From Shewanella benthica KT99 (GTDB lineage Bacteria > Pseudomonadota > Gammaproteobacteria > Enterobacterales > Shewanellaceae): a stretch of DNA of 64,000 nt. The stretch is taken from the NCBI RefSeq assembly GCF_000172075.1, contig NZ_ABIC01000009.1, forward strand, positions 62,001 through 126,000, read 5' to 3'. The translations under genes were made by a program, and so were the position numbers. Of the stretch, positions 1 to 9,220 are shown in pieces. Numbering within the stretch: the first letter of the stretch is position 1; each line of letters begins with the position of its first letter. The notes below the pieces were generated by a model. The model saw nothing but the letters and a program-made list of their open reading frames with translations. It did no database searches and was not told the DNA's origin.

Positions 1-66
1 TATTTGGGGCGTGAACTAGCGGAAAACGGAACCGAATACAAAAAAGGCAAAATTAAGTCAAAGTGA
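1..66 (+). CDS. C-terminal end of an unidentified protein (cut by window edge)
   Basis: Reading from base 1, the frame is open for 21 codons and ends with TGA at 64-66. The visible tail is lysine-rich and ends in GKIKSK. The family cannot be told from so short a piece. It lies 52 bp upstream of the ABC exporter on the same strand, so the two may be cotranscribed. Confidence 0.45.
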   Translation, partial: YLGRELAENGTEYKKGKIKSK

Positions 67-118
67 TCGATTTACGATATGCTAGCGGCAGAGATAATTC
101 ATTATGGTTGAGTAACAG

Positions 119-1948
119 ATGTTTAAACGATTCGAGTCATGGGTAGACCCCCTCCCAGCAGCGGAGCCCGAACAGCCTCCCAAAGGAATATATGCATTTT
201 GCCGTCATTACACCAAAGGATTCGAACGCCCGCTGATATTAATGTCCATTATTACCGCCATTCTAGCCGTATTAGAAGTCTCATTATTCGGCTTCATGGG
301 CCAGCTGGTCGACTTATTGATAGCCAATGACCCTGATACCTTGTTTGAGAATGAAGGCCTCAAGCTGATCGGGATGACGGTGTTAGTCTTGGTGGTGATC
401 CCCTCGTTAATCCTGTTACATGCACTCATTGTCTATCAAGGACTCCTGGGGAACTACCCCATGTCCATCAGATGGTTAGCCCATAGATATTTACTGAAAC
501 AGAGTGTTTCTTTCTATCAAAATGATTTTGCGGGTCGTATCGCCACTAAGGTGATGCAAACTTCGTTAGCCGTCAGAGAAACCGTGACTAAACTTTTAGA
601 TGTACTTGTGTACATCTTAGTTTATTTCACCTCTATGCTGGTTATGATCGCCAATGCAGATCTACGCTTAATGCTACCTATGTTTATCTGGTTAGGCTTG
701 TATATCGGCCTGCAGTTCCTATTTTTACCTCGATTGAAGCAAGTATCCACCGAACAGGCCGATGCGCGTTCAAATATGACTGGCCGCCTCGTCGACAGCT
801 ATACCAATATCACCACAGTGAAACTGTTTTCCCACACCCAGAAAGAAGCCGAATACGCCAAAGGCAGCATGCAGACGTTTCTGGATACCGTGTATAGACA
901 GATGCGTCTCGTTACCGGTATCAATGTCAGTGTGCAGATCATCAACTACCTGCTCGCATTTGCCATCGCAGCCGTGTCAATCTGGTTATGGACGACGAGT
1001 GCTATCACAGTAGGCGCTATTGCCATAGCCATTAGTCTGGCCTTAAGATTGAATGGCATGTCCCAGTGGATCATGTGGGAAATAAGTTCCTTGTTCGAGA
1101 ATATAGGCACTGTTGCCGACGGTATGAACACCTTGTCTCAGCCGACCGAGATTCAAGATCTAAAAGATGCACCCAAGATCACTGTTGAAAAAGGCGCCAT
1201 CGACTTCACCGAAGTCAGCTTTCATTATGGTAAGAATAGCGGTGTGATCGAAAAACTGAACCTCAATATAAAAGCGGGTGAGAAAGTTGGGCTAGTGGGT
1301 CGCTCTGGCGCTGGAAAATCGACATTAGTCAACCTGCTGATGCGCTTCTACGATGTAGAAAAAGGCACTATCGAAATCGACCAGCAGAACATCAAACATG
1401 TTCAACAAGACTCTCTACGTGCCAACATAGGCATGGTCACGCAAGATACGTCGTTGCTACACAGATCGATTCGCGAAAATATTCTCTATGGAAAGCCCGA
1501 AGCCAGCGAAGAAGAGCTAATGAGTGCAATTAAGAGTGCACAAGCCTATGACTTCATCCAAACCTTGACGGACGCAGAAGGGAATCTAGGCCTAGATGCT
1601 CAAGTGGGTGAACGAGGTGTCAAACTCTCAGGCGGTCAGAGACAACGTATCGCCATTGCACGAGTACTCCTCAAGAATGCACCTATCTTGCTACTGGATG
1701 AGGCAACATCGGCACTGGACTCGGAAATAGAAGCCGCGATACAAGAAAGCCTATACCAGCTAATGAAAGGCAAGACAGTAATAGCTATTGCTCACAGACT
1801 CTCCACCATCGCCGCTATGGATAGATTAATAGTCTTAGATGAAGGCAATATTGTTGAAGACGGCACCCATCAGGAACTGATAAACGATGGCGGTATATAT
1901 GCTCAACTATGGGCACACCAGACGGGTGGATTCCTAGGTCTAGATTAA
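119..1948 (+). CDS. ABC exporter, fused permease and ATPase (MsbA/multidrug type)
   Basis: A 609-residue half-transporter that should act as a homodimer in the inner membrane, exporting a lipid, drug or peptide; the substrate cannot be read from the sequence. Residues about 38-330 form a six-helix type-1 exporter domain. The C-terminal ATPase has Walker A (GRSGAGKST), Q-loop region (GMVTQDTSLL), signature (LSGGQRQRIAIAR), Walker B (ILLLDEATSALD) and H-loop (IAHRLST). Length is normal for the family. The ATG at 119 is the first in frame. A terminator follows at once, so this gene closes its transcription unit. Confidence 0.92.
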   Translation: MFKRFESWVDPLPAAEPEQPPKGIYAFCRHYTKGFERPLILMSIITAILAVLEVSLFGFMGQLVDLLIANDPDTLFENEGLKLIGMTVLVLVVIPSLILLHALIVYQGLLGNYPMSIRWLAHRYLLKQSVSFYQNDFAGRIATKVMQTSLAVRETVTKLLDVLVYILVYFTSMLVMIANADLRLMLPMFIWLGLYIGLQFLFLPRLKQVSTEQADARSNMTGRLVDSYTNITTVKLFSHTQKEAEYAKGSMQTFLDTVYRQMRLVTGINVSVQIINYLLAFAIAAVSIWLWTTSAITVGAIAIAISLALRLNGMSQWIMWEISSLFENIGTVADGMNTLSQPTEIQDLKDAPKITVEKGAIDFTEVSFHYGKNSGVIEKLNLNIKAGEKVGLVGRSGAGKSTLVNLLMRFYDVEKGTIEIDQQNIKHVQQDSLRANIGMVTQDTSLLHRSIRENILYGKPEASEEELMSAIKSAQAYDFIQTLTDAEGNLGLDAQVGERGVKLSGGQRQRIAIARVLLKNAPILLLDEATSALDSEIEAAIQESLYQLMKGKTVIAIAHRLSTIAAMDRLIVLDEGNIVEDGTHQELINDGGIYAQLWAHQTGGFLGLD

Positions 1949-1970
1949 TTCCCGTCGATAGTAAAAACAT

Positions 1971-1997
1971 CAAAGCCATCATTCAGATGGTTTTTTT
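1971..1997 (+). terminator. Rho-independent terminator of the ABC exporter gene
   Basis: A short stem CCATC/GATGG with a five-base loop (1976-1990) is followed by seven T residues (1991-1997), 27 bases after the exporter stop codon. Confidence 0.65.
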
Positions 1998-2024
1998 ATG
2001 CTTTGGATTCAGTAAATTCAAGAT

Positions 2025-2050
2025 ACAAAAAAACCACCTGCCGGTGGTTT
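2025..2050 (-). terminator. Rho-independent terminator of the Ala-Glu-Ala tRNA operon
   Basis: On the reverse strand an 8-bp perfect stem (AAACCACC/GGTGGTTT, loop of four) runs into a tract of T residues. It lies 42 bp beyond the CCA end of the last tRNA-Ala and ends the reverse-strand tRNA transcript. Confidence 0.85.
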
Positions 2051-2091
2051 AGATGTCTACTCTATCCTATGCAGATATGAGCAACTAGATA

Positions 2092-2167
2092 TGGTGGAGC
2101 CTAGCGGGATCGAACCGCTGACCTCAACACTGCCAGTGTTGCGCTCTCCCAGCTGAGCTAAGGCCCC
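2092..2167 (-). tRNA. tRNA-Ala (anticodon GGC), second copy
   Basis: A 76-nt cloverleaf with CCA encoded, T-loop GGTTCGATCC and anticodon stem CAACA/TGTTG holding GGC. It is the last gene of the reverse-strand operon and matches the copy at 3310-3385 over its length. Confidence 0.97.
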
Positions 2168-2204
2168 ATTTCATGCACTGGAATAAGCATGAAACTGTAA
2201 ATAG

Positions 2205-2280
2205 TGGTATCCCCTAGGGGATTCGAACCCCTGTTACCGCCGTGAAAGGGCGGTGTCCTAGGCCTCTAGACGAAGGGGAC
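2205..2280 (-). tRNA. tRNA-Glu (anticodon TTC), copy 5 in transcription order
   Basis: A 76-nt cloverleaf with encoded CCA, anticodon stem CCGCC/GGCGG and anticodon TTC. It lies in a tandem array of near-identical units. Confidence 0.97.
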
Positions 2281-2419
2281 CCAGACTTACTTGTTTAGAC
2301 TCGAGTAAAAAAGAGCTTATAGGCTAATACTCAAAGGCGTGAGTATTAGCGGTACATTTAACCCGAACTGGGTGCTTTTCAAGTATTTCTAACAACAAAG
2401 TCAAAAAAACAAGAAAAAT

Positions 2420-2495
2420 TGGTATCCCCTAGGGGATTCGAACCCCTGTTACCGCCGTGAAAGGGCGGTGTCCTAGGCCTCTAGACGAAGGGGAC
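2420..2495 (-). tRNA. tRNA-Glu (TTC), copy 4
   Basis: Same 76-nt sequence as the other tRNA-Glu copies. The repeat unit to the neighbour at 2205 is 215 bp, including a nearly identical spacer. Confidence 0.97.
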
Positions 2496-2634
2496 CCAGA
2501 CTTACTTGTTTAGACTCGAGTAAAAAAGAGCTTATAGGCTAATACTCAAAGGCGTGAGTATTAGCGATACATTTAACCCAAACTGGGTGCTTTTCAAGTA
2601 TTTCTAACAACAAAGTCAAAAAAACAAGAAAAAT

Positions 2635-2710
2635 TGGTATCCCCTAGGGGATTCGAACCCCTGTTACCGCCGTGAAAGGGCGGTGTCCTAGGCCTCTAGA
2701 CGAAGGGGAC
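2635..2710 (-). tRNA. tRNA-Glu (TTC), copy 3
   Basis: Same sequence as the other copies. It marks the switch from 215-bp units on the left to 225-bp units, with a different spacer, on the right. Confidence 0.97.
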
Positions 2711-2859
2711 CCGGACTTACTTATTTAGACTCTAGTAAAAAAGAGCTTATAGACTAATACTCAAAGGCGTGAGTAAGAGCGGTACATGTCGACTCATCTT
2801 TTTACAGTCGATGAGTCTTTCACATTCAACCGAAGTAATTATCAGTTAAATAAGAATAT

Positions 2860-2935
2860 TGGTATCCCCTAGGGGATTCGAACCCCTGTTACCGCCGTGA
2901 AAGGGCGGTGTCCTAGGCCTCTAGACGAAGGGGAC
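2860..2935 (-). tRNA. tRNA-Glu (TTC), copy 2
   Basis: Same sequence as the other copies, in a 225-bp unit whose spacer is shared with the neighbouring unit. Confidence 0.97.
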
Positions 2936-3084
2936 CCGGACTTACTTATTTAGACTCTAGTAAAAAAGAGCTTATAGGCTAATACTCAAAGGCGTGAGTA
3001 AGAGCGGTACATGTCGACTCATCTTTTTACAGTCGATGAGTCTTTCACATTCAACCGAAGTAATTATCAGTTAAATAAGAATAT

Positions 3085-3160
3085 TGGTATCCCCTAGGGG
3101 ATTCGAACCCCTGTTACCGCCGTGAAAGGGCGGTGTCCTAGGCCTCTAGACGAAGGGGAC
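3085..3160 (-). tRNA. tRNA-Glu (TTC), copy 1
   Basis: First of five tRNA-Glu genes in transcription order, 149 bp after the first tRNA-Ala. The substrate tRNA of GltX is therefore encoded directly downstream of gltX. Confidence 0.97.
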
Positions 3161-3309
3161 CCGGACATTCATTCTTTAAACTCTACAAATAAAGAGTTGC
3201 CTATTAGTTGAATCCAAAGGCTAAGGATTCAAACTTGACCTACTCACTCCCACTAGACGCTAGGGTAGTTTCTTATTGTTTAGACTCTATTAAGAAGAGT
3301 GACGTTAGA

Positions 3310-3385
3310 TGGTGGAGCCTAGCGGGATCGAACCGCTGACCTCAACACTGCCAGTGTTGCGCTCTCCCAGCTGAGCTAAGGCCCC
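3310..3385 (-). tRNA. tRNA-Ala (anticodon GGC), first gene of operon
   Basis: A 76-nt cloverleaf with anticodon GGC and encoded CCA. It is the promoter-proximal gene of the seven-gene reverse-strand operon. Confidence 0.97.
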
Positions 3386-3458
3386 TCACTAACAATATAA
3401 CTACACTTCTGAATACGCTACTAAGCTTTTGCTTCGTTGTGTCTCAAGTGCGTGGCGC

Positions 3459-3487
3459 ATTCTATGCAGCACACCCAAAAGTGTCAA
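3459..3487 (-). promoter_or_regulatory. Sigma-70 promoter of the Ala-Glu-Ala tRNA operon
   Basis: On the reverse strand a perfect -35 TTGACA (3482-3487) and a -10 TAGAAT (3459-3464) are separated by 17 bp. A GC-rich discriminator (GCGCCACGC) follows, as is usual for stringently controlled stable-RNA promoters. It begins only 9 bp after the gltX stop codon. Confidence 0.88.
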
Positions 3488-3495
3488 CTCGTTTT

Positions 3496-4904
3496 TTAAG
3501 AATTTATTCTATTTGCTACAAATTCAATCGCTTTGGAGATTCTTTGCTCGCAACGAGCCTTTCCAACCAAGAATAAGGTCAAATCAACAGCAGGAGACAT
3601 GCCAGCTCCCGTAACCGCGACACGTAAAGGCATACCAACTTTGCCCATTCCTATGTCTAATTCAGTAGCTGTATCTTCAATTGCTTGATGGATTCCTGCT
3701 AAGGTCCACTCGTTTAGCTCAGCCAATTTCTTCTGAACGAGTTGCAGCGGCTCCATAGCAACCCCTCTAAGGTGCTTTTTAGCCGCAGTCGCATCAAACT
3801 CGGCAAAATCTTCAAAGAAGTAACGACTCGATGCCGCCATCTCCTTCAATGTTTTTGCACGTTCTGCCAAAGCAGTGACCACATCTGATATACTGGACCA
3901 TTACTGATATCGATACTTTGATCTGTCATGTGCCACTCTAGTTGCTTGGCAACATAAACGGGATCGAGTGCTTTTATGTAGTGTTGATTCAACCAAATCA
4001 ACTTATCGGTATTAAATGCCGAAGGGGCCTTATTGATATCTTCTAGCTTAAAGAGTTGCTTCATCTCATCGATAGAGAATATCTCTTGATCGCCATGTGA
4101 CCAACCTAAACGTACTAGATAGTTAAGCAGTGCTTCCGGCAAGAAGCCATCATCACGATATTGCATGACACCAACTGCACCATGACGCTTAGAAAGCTTG
4201 GTACCATCATCACCTAAAATCATAGCAACATGTGCATATTCTGGAATTGGGGCACCTAATGCTTTAAGAATGTTGATTTGACGAGGAGTGTTATTGATAT
4301 GGTCTTCACCTCGAACAACACAAGTGATCCCCATATCCCAATCATCAACTACAACACAGAAGTTATAGGTAGGCGTTCCTTCTGTACGCGCGATGATGAG
4401 ATCGTCGAGCTCAGCGTTGGCAATTTCAATTCGACCACGAACATGATCGTCAAATACTACACTGCCCTCTTTCGGGTTTTTAAATCGGATAACAAAAGGC
4501 TCATCCGTGTTTCGGGGAGCCAGATCGCGACAGCGGCCATCATATTTTTGACTCTCGCCTTTCTCGGCCTGCTCTTCACGCATCTTCTCGATGCGCTCAC
4601 GTGAACAGTAACACTTATAAGCACTGCCCTTCTCTAACATCTGAGCAATGATCTCATTGTAACGATCGAAGCGTTTCGTCTGGTAATAAGGTCCATGGTC
4701 CCAATTAAGCCCTAACCACTCCATTCCATCGAGAATTGCCTGGCATGCTTCCGGTGTCGAACGTTCAATGTCGGTATCTTCGATGCGAAGAACGAACTCA
4801 CCACCGTTGGCACGAGCATAAAGCCATGAATAAAGAGCAGTACGAGCACCACCGACATGTAAAAAACCGGTAGGACTTGGAGCGAAACGCGTCTTAGTTG
4901 TCAT
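3496..4904 (-). pseudogene. gltX: Glutamate-tRNA ligase, reading frame broken by an apparent 1-base deletion
   Basis: Class I aminoacyl-tRNA synthetase that charges tRNA-Glu. The N-terminal frame (from ATG 4904) has the HIGH-type site FLHVGG and the KMSKS-type site KLSKRHG. Normal similarity runs to about ISNGP (base 3894), then continues one frame over from DVVTALAER (base 3885) to the stop at 3496. The sequence is one base short at about 3885-3893. Joined, the product would be near 469 residues, the usual length. The gene is normally essential, so a sequencing or assembly error is the likeliest cause; a true mutation would need a second gltX elsewhere. ATG 4904 gives the family-standard N-terminus [13 protein letters not shown]; an upstream GTG at 4913 is less likely. 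Confidence 0.9.
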
Positions 4905-5258
4905 AATGGACACTAACCTATATAGAAAAGCCTAAATTCTAGACTGTACCAATGAATGTGGCGCATATTCTAACAGCCAAACAGCCTCAGGGACATTACC
5001 AAGTGCTAAGAAGCTTATTCCGCAGCTTGATTATGTCGTCTTTATCTCGCTTTGTGCTTTAATTTAGACTTAATGCTTTATATACGTAGGATAAATGCAA
5101 ACTTAAGAAATTGGAGTCGATATTCACCCTACATATTGAAGGTGAGAGCATTCGATTCAATAAAAATTCAACTCATCCCCATAACAAGCTCGCTTTGGGC
5201 AACAATGCACCAGTCAGGGTAAAATAACACCGGACACGCGTTTTTATCTAAAAAACCG
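4905..5258. other. Intergenic region between divergent gltX and tRNA-Val operon
   Basis: About 350 bp of AT-rich DNA with no convincing ORF. It should hold the gltX promoter, but no strong -35/-10 pair is visible on the reverse strand. Confidence 0.5.
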
Positions 5259-5286
5259 TTGACACTAAATCGTTCCCCCCTATAAT
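5259..5286 (+). promoter_or_regulatory. Sigma-70 promoter of the tRNA-Val operon
   Basis: Perfect -35 TTGACA (5259-5264) and perfect -10 TATAAT (5281-5286) with a 16-bp spacer, 17 bp upstream of the first tRNA-Val. Confidence 0.92.
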
Positions 5287-5303
5287 ACGGCTCCACACAG
5301 CGA

Positions 5304-5379
5304 GGTCGATTAGCTCAGCTGGGAGAGCACCTCCCTTACAAGGAGGGGGTCACTGGTTCGAGCCCAGTATCGACCACCA
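5304..5379 (+). tRNA. tRNA-Val (anticodon TAC), copy 1
   Basis: A 76-nt cloverleaf with anticodon stem CCTCC/GGAGG, anticodon TAC and encoded CCA. First of four identical copies. Confidence 0.97.
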
Positions 5380-5424
5380 TGTTCTGTTTAATATGAAATA
5401 AACTGTGTGTAATAGAGAGTCCCA

Positions 5425-5500
5425 GGTCGATTAGCTCAGCTGGGAGAGCACCTCCCTTACAAGGAGGGGGTCACTGGTTCGAGCCCAGTATCGACCACCA
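5425..5500 (+). tRNA. tRNA-Val (TAC), copy 2
   Basis: Identical 76-nt sequence. It starts a 137-bp unit that is repeated in the next copy. Confidence 0.97.
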
Positions 5501-5561
5501 TTTTCTTACTGCTTATGAGAATAAGTGATGAAGAAAATACTCAGTACAAATGAAAGTCCCA

Positions 5562-5637
5562 GGTCGATTAGCTCAGCTGGGAGAGCACCTCCCTTACAAG
5601 GAGGGGGTCACTGGTTCGAGCCCAGTATCGACCACCA
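5562..5637 (+). tRNA. tRNA-Val (TAC), copy 3
   Basis: Identical 76-nt sequence. The spacers on its two sides are almost identical, which suggests a recent tandem duplication of 137 bp. Confidence 0.97.
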
Positions 5638-5698
5638 TTTTCTTATTGCTTATGAGAATAAGTGATGAAGAAAATACTCAGTACAAATGAAAGTCCCA

Positions 5699-5774
5699 GG
5701 TCGATTAGCTCAGCTGGGAGAGCACCTCCCTTACAAGGAGGGGGTCACTGGTTCGAGCCCAGTATCGACCACCA
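5699..5774 (+). tRNA. tRNA-Val (TAC), copy 4
   Basis: Identical 76-nt sequence, last gene of the operon. No strong terminator hairpin is evident just downstream. Confidence 0.97.
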
Positions 5775-5984
5775 TTTTCAGCCTTTCCAAACAGTAAATC
5801 CCTCAACATTAATTCCGTTAAAAAATTAATATAGCATCGAATTTCTACCGCTAATTTCGATAACCTTTACTTATCGAATAACACAGCTAGTCGCTATAAT
5901 ATTTCCCGATATAAAAGCTATTACAGCCCCATTCTACCTAAGTTCAACTATTCTTCAGATATAACATAAATTGAGATCTATCCT

Positions 5985-6212
5985 ATGGCAGATGTCAGTC
6001 AATCCGCCTCCCTGAGCAGTATAACGGCTTACCTTAAGCTCACTCAAGATTGTGATGAAACCACAGCACTTGTTGAAGCGAAAGAAGTCATACACAATCT
6101 TGTCAGTATGAGACAGAAAGGATTTATAACTGGCTGGTATTTCGATGAACAGGGCCATTTAGAATTACTCCCGAGCGACACTATCTCAAAACGTATTAAT
6201 CCAGAAAAATAA
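5985..6212 (+). CDS. Small hypothetical protein, 75 residues
   Basis: A short charged protein, predicted cytoplasmic, with no signal peptide or membrane segment. The middle (DETTALVEAKEVIHNLVSM) looks helical and amphipathic. A possible -10 (TATAAT, 5895-5900) lies about 85 bp upstream. I do not recognise a family. A reverse-strand frame overlaps it, but the forward frame has the better start and lies in a natural gap between the tRNA-Val operon and the MFS gene. Confidence 0.55.
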   Translation: MADVSQSASLSSITAYLKLTQDCDETTALVEAKEVIHNLVSMRQKGFITGWYFDEQGHLELLPSDTISKRINPEK

Positions 6213-6232
6213 TCAATAACGAACAAGCATAG

Positions 6233-7471
6233 TTAGCCATTGCTAGCATGGGCTGACAATATCATCGGCTCATCCTTAGTCAATCTCAGTAAAACCAGGC
6301 TCAAGAGCACCATAACCAAACTGGAGCCAAGCACCACGCCTTCCCAGCCCCAATGATGCCAAAATGGCATCAACAAGGGTCCACCCAAGGCGGCTCCCAG
6401 ATAATAACTACACAGATAAAGAGACGTTGCCTTGGCTCTGTGACGCTTTGCCCTGTGGGTCACCCAGGCATTACAACCACTGTGGATAAAGAAAAAACCG
6501 AATGCTGTCATCAGGAAGCCCAAACAGATAAACACGCCAGTATCGACTAGAGTCATCAAGGAGCCTAAAAACATCAGCAACAGAGATAATCGAAACAGAG
6601 TCCGACGCCCGAAACGCTTAATCCAACGGCCGGAATGATAAGACGCCCAGGTACCACTCAGATAACAGAGGAAAATAAGGGTCACTTCGAAGCGGCCCCA
6701 GCTAAACGGTGCCGACATCAGGTGGAGTTGAATGAAACTGAATTGATTCACCATCACCAGAAAGGCCAAGCCGCCAACCAGATAAATTTGTCTGAGCTTG
6801 GCATCACGCAGATGCACCACAAAGCCATTAAGATCTTCAGCACTGAACATGCTGCCCCTCGCTTTGGGCTCCTCTTGGCTGTTTAACTTAGTGGTATTGG
6901 GCAGTAAATAATGTACCAAGAGCACACCCGCTATCGAGATAGCTAAAATAACCAGGATCACTTGCTGCCAATGCAAGTGCAATGACAGGGCGCCGCCAAG
7001 CAAACGCCCGGAGATCCCGCCGATACTGTTCGCAGCAATATAGATTCCCCCCGCCTTCAACATGGATGCTTGGCTCAGTTCGTCCTTAAAATAGGCCATG
7101 GCAATGGCAGGAACGGCCGCGAGCAAGACTCCCTGTAACAGGCGTAAGAGTACCAGAGATAAAAAATCTGTCACAAAAATCATCAGCACATCGGTCAACA
7201 GCAACAGGTATAAGCTGATCATCAAGGGCGCTTTACGTCCGACCCTGTCGGATAGCAAGGCATAAAATAGCAGTGAAAACGCCATGGCAAAGCTGGTGAC
7301 CGAGAGCAATAAGGTCGAGTGACTGATATCAACATCGAAGGTCTCGGCAATCAAAGGCAAGATGCCTTGCACTAAATAGAGGTTGATATAGATGACCACC
7401 GAGGCAATTGACAAGCCCCAGATCAGTCTTACCTCTTTGTTTTTATTATTTATATTATCAGTTAAAGACAT
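6233..7471 (-). CDS. Major facilitator superfamily transporter, YnfM-like
   Basis: A 413-residue inner-membrane protein with about 12 hydrophobic segments and the MFS loop 2-3 motif (SDRVGRK). It resembles the YnfM/arabinose-efflux branch of drug-proton antiporters; the substrate is unknown. The ATG at 7471 is preferred; the frame extends upstream only to a TTG at 7483. It is transcribed divergently from a LysR gene, the same arrangement as ynfM/ynfL in E. coli, which suggests that the regulator controls it. Confidence 0.85.
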   Translation of the reverse strand: MSLTDNINNKNKEVRLIWGLSIASVVIYINLYLVQGILPLIAETFDVDISHSTLLLSVTSFAMAFSLLFYALLSDRVGRKAPLMISLYLLLLTDVLMIFVTDFLSLVLLRLLQGVLLAAVPAIAMAYFKDELSQASMLKAGGIYIAANSIGGISGRLLGGALSLHLHWQQVILVILAISIAGVLLVHYLLPNTTKLNSQEEPKARGSMFSAEDLNGFVVHLRDAKLRQIYLVGGLAFLVMVNQFSFIQLHLMSAPFSWGRFEVTLIFLCYLSGTWASYHSGRWIKRFGRRTLFRLSLLLMFLGSLMTLVDTGVFICLGFLMTAFGFFFIHSGCNAWVTHRAKRHRAKATSLYLCSYYLGAALGGPLLMPFWHHWGWEGVVLGSSLVMVLLSLVLLRLTKDEPMILSAHASNG

Positions 7472-7572
7472 AAGCCCATACAAGTCGATGATCGAACTCC
7501 ATAGACATAGGTTAGCACCGACGTTAACATAACAATAATAGATTAAAACGATAAAATGTATTGATTTTTGTT

Positions 7573-8451
7573 ATGGATATACGACAACTTAAGCATCTCG
7601 ATGCCCTGGTTAAAACAGCCAGCTTCACTAAGGCGGCCCAGAGCCTGAATATGGCCCAGCCAGCCTTAAGCCAAAGTATCAAACGCCTTGAGAGCTCCTT
7701 AGGCGTCACTCTGGTCAACAGGGCAACCTCAGGCAACAAACAGCTTAGCCTCACCGCAGAAGGTAAGGTGCTGCATCAGCATGCCCTGTTAATCATCAAG
7801 CAACTGAAGCAGGCCGAGGCCCATATCAAGTCAATGGCAAACTTGACCAAGGGAGAGGTAAGAATTGGCGTGCCGGGTATGCTTGGCTCCTTCTACCTCC
7901 CCTCACGCCTGATGGCATTTCGCCATCAATACCCGGATCTTAAACTGTGCCTGTTCGAAGGCGGAACCCGGGACTCGCTCAAGATGCTTGCCCGTGAAGA
8001 GGTGGATATCGCCATCATCACCGCCCAAGATCTTAGTCCTGAATTTGACAGTCACCTGTTGCTAAGGGAGCAGTTGGTAGTCGCCATGGGAACCGACCAC
8101 CCACTGGCAGAACAGCAAAGCATCAGCTTAGAAGCCTTCTTCGAACATGAGCTGGTGATGTTCAAACCTGGCTACTTTCATCGGGAATGGATGTTAACCC
8201 AAGCAAAATCCTTGGGGCTCAGCGCCAATATTGCCTTCGAAACCAACCTTATCAACCTCATTAAACAACTCGTATCACAAGGTTTTGCCATCACCAGCGT
8301 GCTGGAGATGGTGATCGGCGATAAGGACGATATTTTGGCTAAACCTTTTCGGCCGCAAGTGTTTCTCGATCTGCATATCGCCTGGAAGAAACAACGCCCC
8401 ATCAGTCAGGCAGACAAGGCCTTCGTCGATTTCTTGATGAAAAACAGATGA
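7573..8451 (+). CDS. LysR-family transcriptional regulator, divergent from the MFS gene
   Basis: A 292-residue regulator. Residues about 1-60 form the winged helix-turn-helix (MDIRQLKHLDALVKTASFTK followed by AAQSLNMAQPALSQSIKRLE); residues 90-290 form the co-inducer-binding domain. The ATG at 7573 matches the usual LysR start; a TTG at 7561 is less likely. The 101-bp divergent gap with the MFS gene should hold its operator. It resembles YnfL by position and family, but the effector is not known. Confidence 0.9.
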   Translation: MDIRQLKHLDALVKTASFTKAAQSLNMAQPALSQSIKRLESSLGVTLVNRATSGNKQLSLTAEGKVLHQHALLIIKQLKQAEAHIKSMANLTKGEVRIGVPGMLGSFYLPSRLMAFRHQYPDLKLCLFEGGTRDSLKMLAREEVDIAIITAQDLSPEFDSHLLLREQLVVAMGTDHPLAEQQSISLEAFFEHELVMFKPGYFHREWMLTQAKSLGLSANIAFETNLINLIKQLVSQGFAITSVLEMVIGDKDDILAKPFRPQVFLDLHIAWKKQRPISQADKAFVDFLMKNR

Positions 8452-8468
8452 CTAACTCTTATTAATAG

Positions 8469-9125
8469 CTAGACGGCATCAAACTGATTTTCTGGCATGG
8501 CTTGGATAAATGCATCCAGTTGATTACAATTTTCGCTGACTCGCAAAATATTGGCATAGCGGGTCAAATCCACCTTGAAGCGATGAGCGTTGTATACCTG
8601 TGGAATTAAGCAGAGATCCACTAAGGTGACGCTGTCACCGAAGCAGAAACGTCCGGCATGCTGCTCGAGTTGTTGTTCCAATGCACCGAATCCCTCATGG
8701 ATCCAGTGATGATACCAGGCAGATTTAGCCTCATCGGCTATGCCAATCTCGCCAGTCAAGTACTGTAGCACCTTAAGATTGTTGAGCGGATGAATTTCAC
8801 AGGCGATAGACAATGCGAGCGCGCGCACTAGTGCCTTAGATTTTGCGTCAGTAGGAAGCAAAGCACTCTGTGGATAGCTGTCTTCCAGATACTCGAGAAT
8901 AGCCATAGATTGCGACAACACCAACTCATTACCACTGTCATCGATATCGACTAAGGTCGGCACTAACTCCTGAGGGTTTAGCTTGGCATAGTCGGCCTTA
9001 TGCTGCTCACCGCCATCTTTCACCAAGTGCACTGATAACAAGTCGGCATCGAGTCCTTTAAGGTTCAAGGCAATTCGGACTCTATATGCGGCGCTCGAAC
9101 GCCAGTATCCGTATAGTTTCAACAT
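8469..9125 (-). CDS. maiA: Maleylacetoacetate isomerase (zeta-class GST)
   Basis: Isomerises maleylacetoacetate to fumarylacetoacetate in the homogentisate branch of tyrosine breakdown, using glutathione. The N-terminal thioredoxin fold carries the zeta-class active-site motif SSAAYRVRIALN; the C-terminal part is the all-helical GST domain. About 218 residues, normal length. Two adjacent ATG codons (9128 and 9125) exist; AGGAAG upstream is better spaced for 9125. It follows fahA, but a terminator-like hairpin lies between them. The gene is convergent with the LysR gene. Confidence 0.92.
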   Translation of the reverse strand: MLKLYGYWRSSAAYRVRIALNLKGLDADLLSVHLVKDGGEQHKADYAKLNPQELVPTLVDIDDSGNELVLSQSMAILEYLEDSYPQSALLPTDAKSKALVRALALSIACEIHPLNNLKVLQYLTGEIGIADEAKSAWYHHWIHEGFGALEQQLEQHAGRFCFGDSVTLVDLCLIPQVYNAHRFKVDLTRYANILRVSENCNQLDAFIQAMPENQFDAV

Positions 9126-9164
9126 CATACTTCCTTAAAAATCTGGGCTTAAAAGTCTGGGCTT

Positions 9165-9199
9165 ACAAAAACGGGGCTAATCCAATTGAATTAGCCCCG
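9165..9199 (-). terminator. Terminator or attenuator between fahA and maiA
   Basis: On the reverse strand a stem of about 10 bp (CGGGGCTAAT/ATTAGCCCCG, loop of eight) is followed by GTTTTTG. It lies 21 bp after the fahA stop and 40 bp before maiA, so it would lower maiA expression relative to fahA. Confidence 0.75.
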
Positions 9200-9220
9200 C
9201 TCTATCACATATTGTAAAAG

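Noticed and set aside
2205..3160. A CRISPR array, because of regular repeats
   Set aside because: The repeated 76-bp core is a tRNA-Glu gene and the spacers are themselves repeated.
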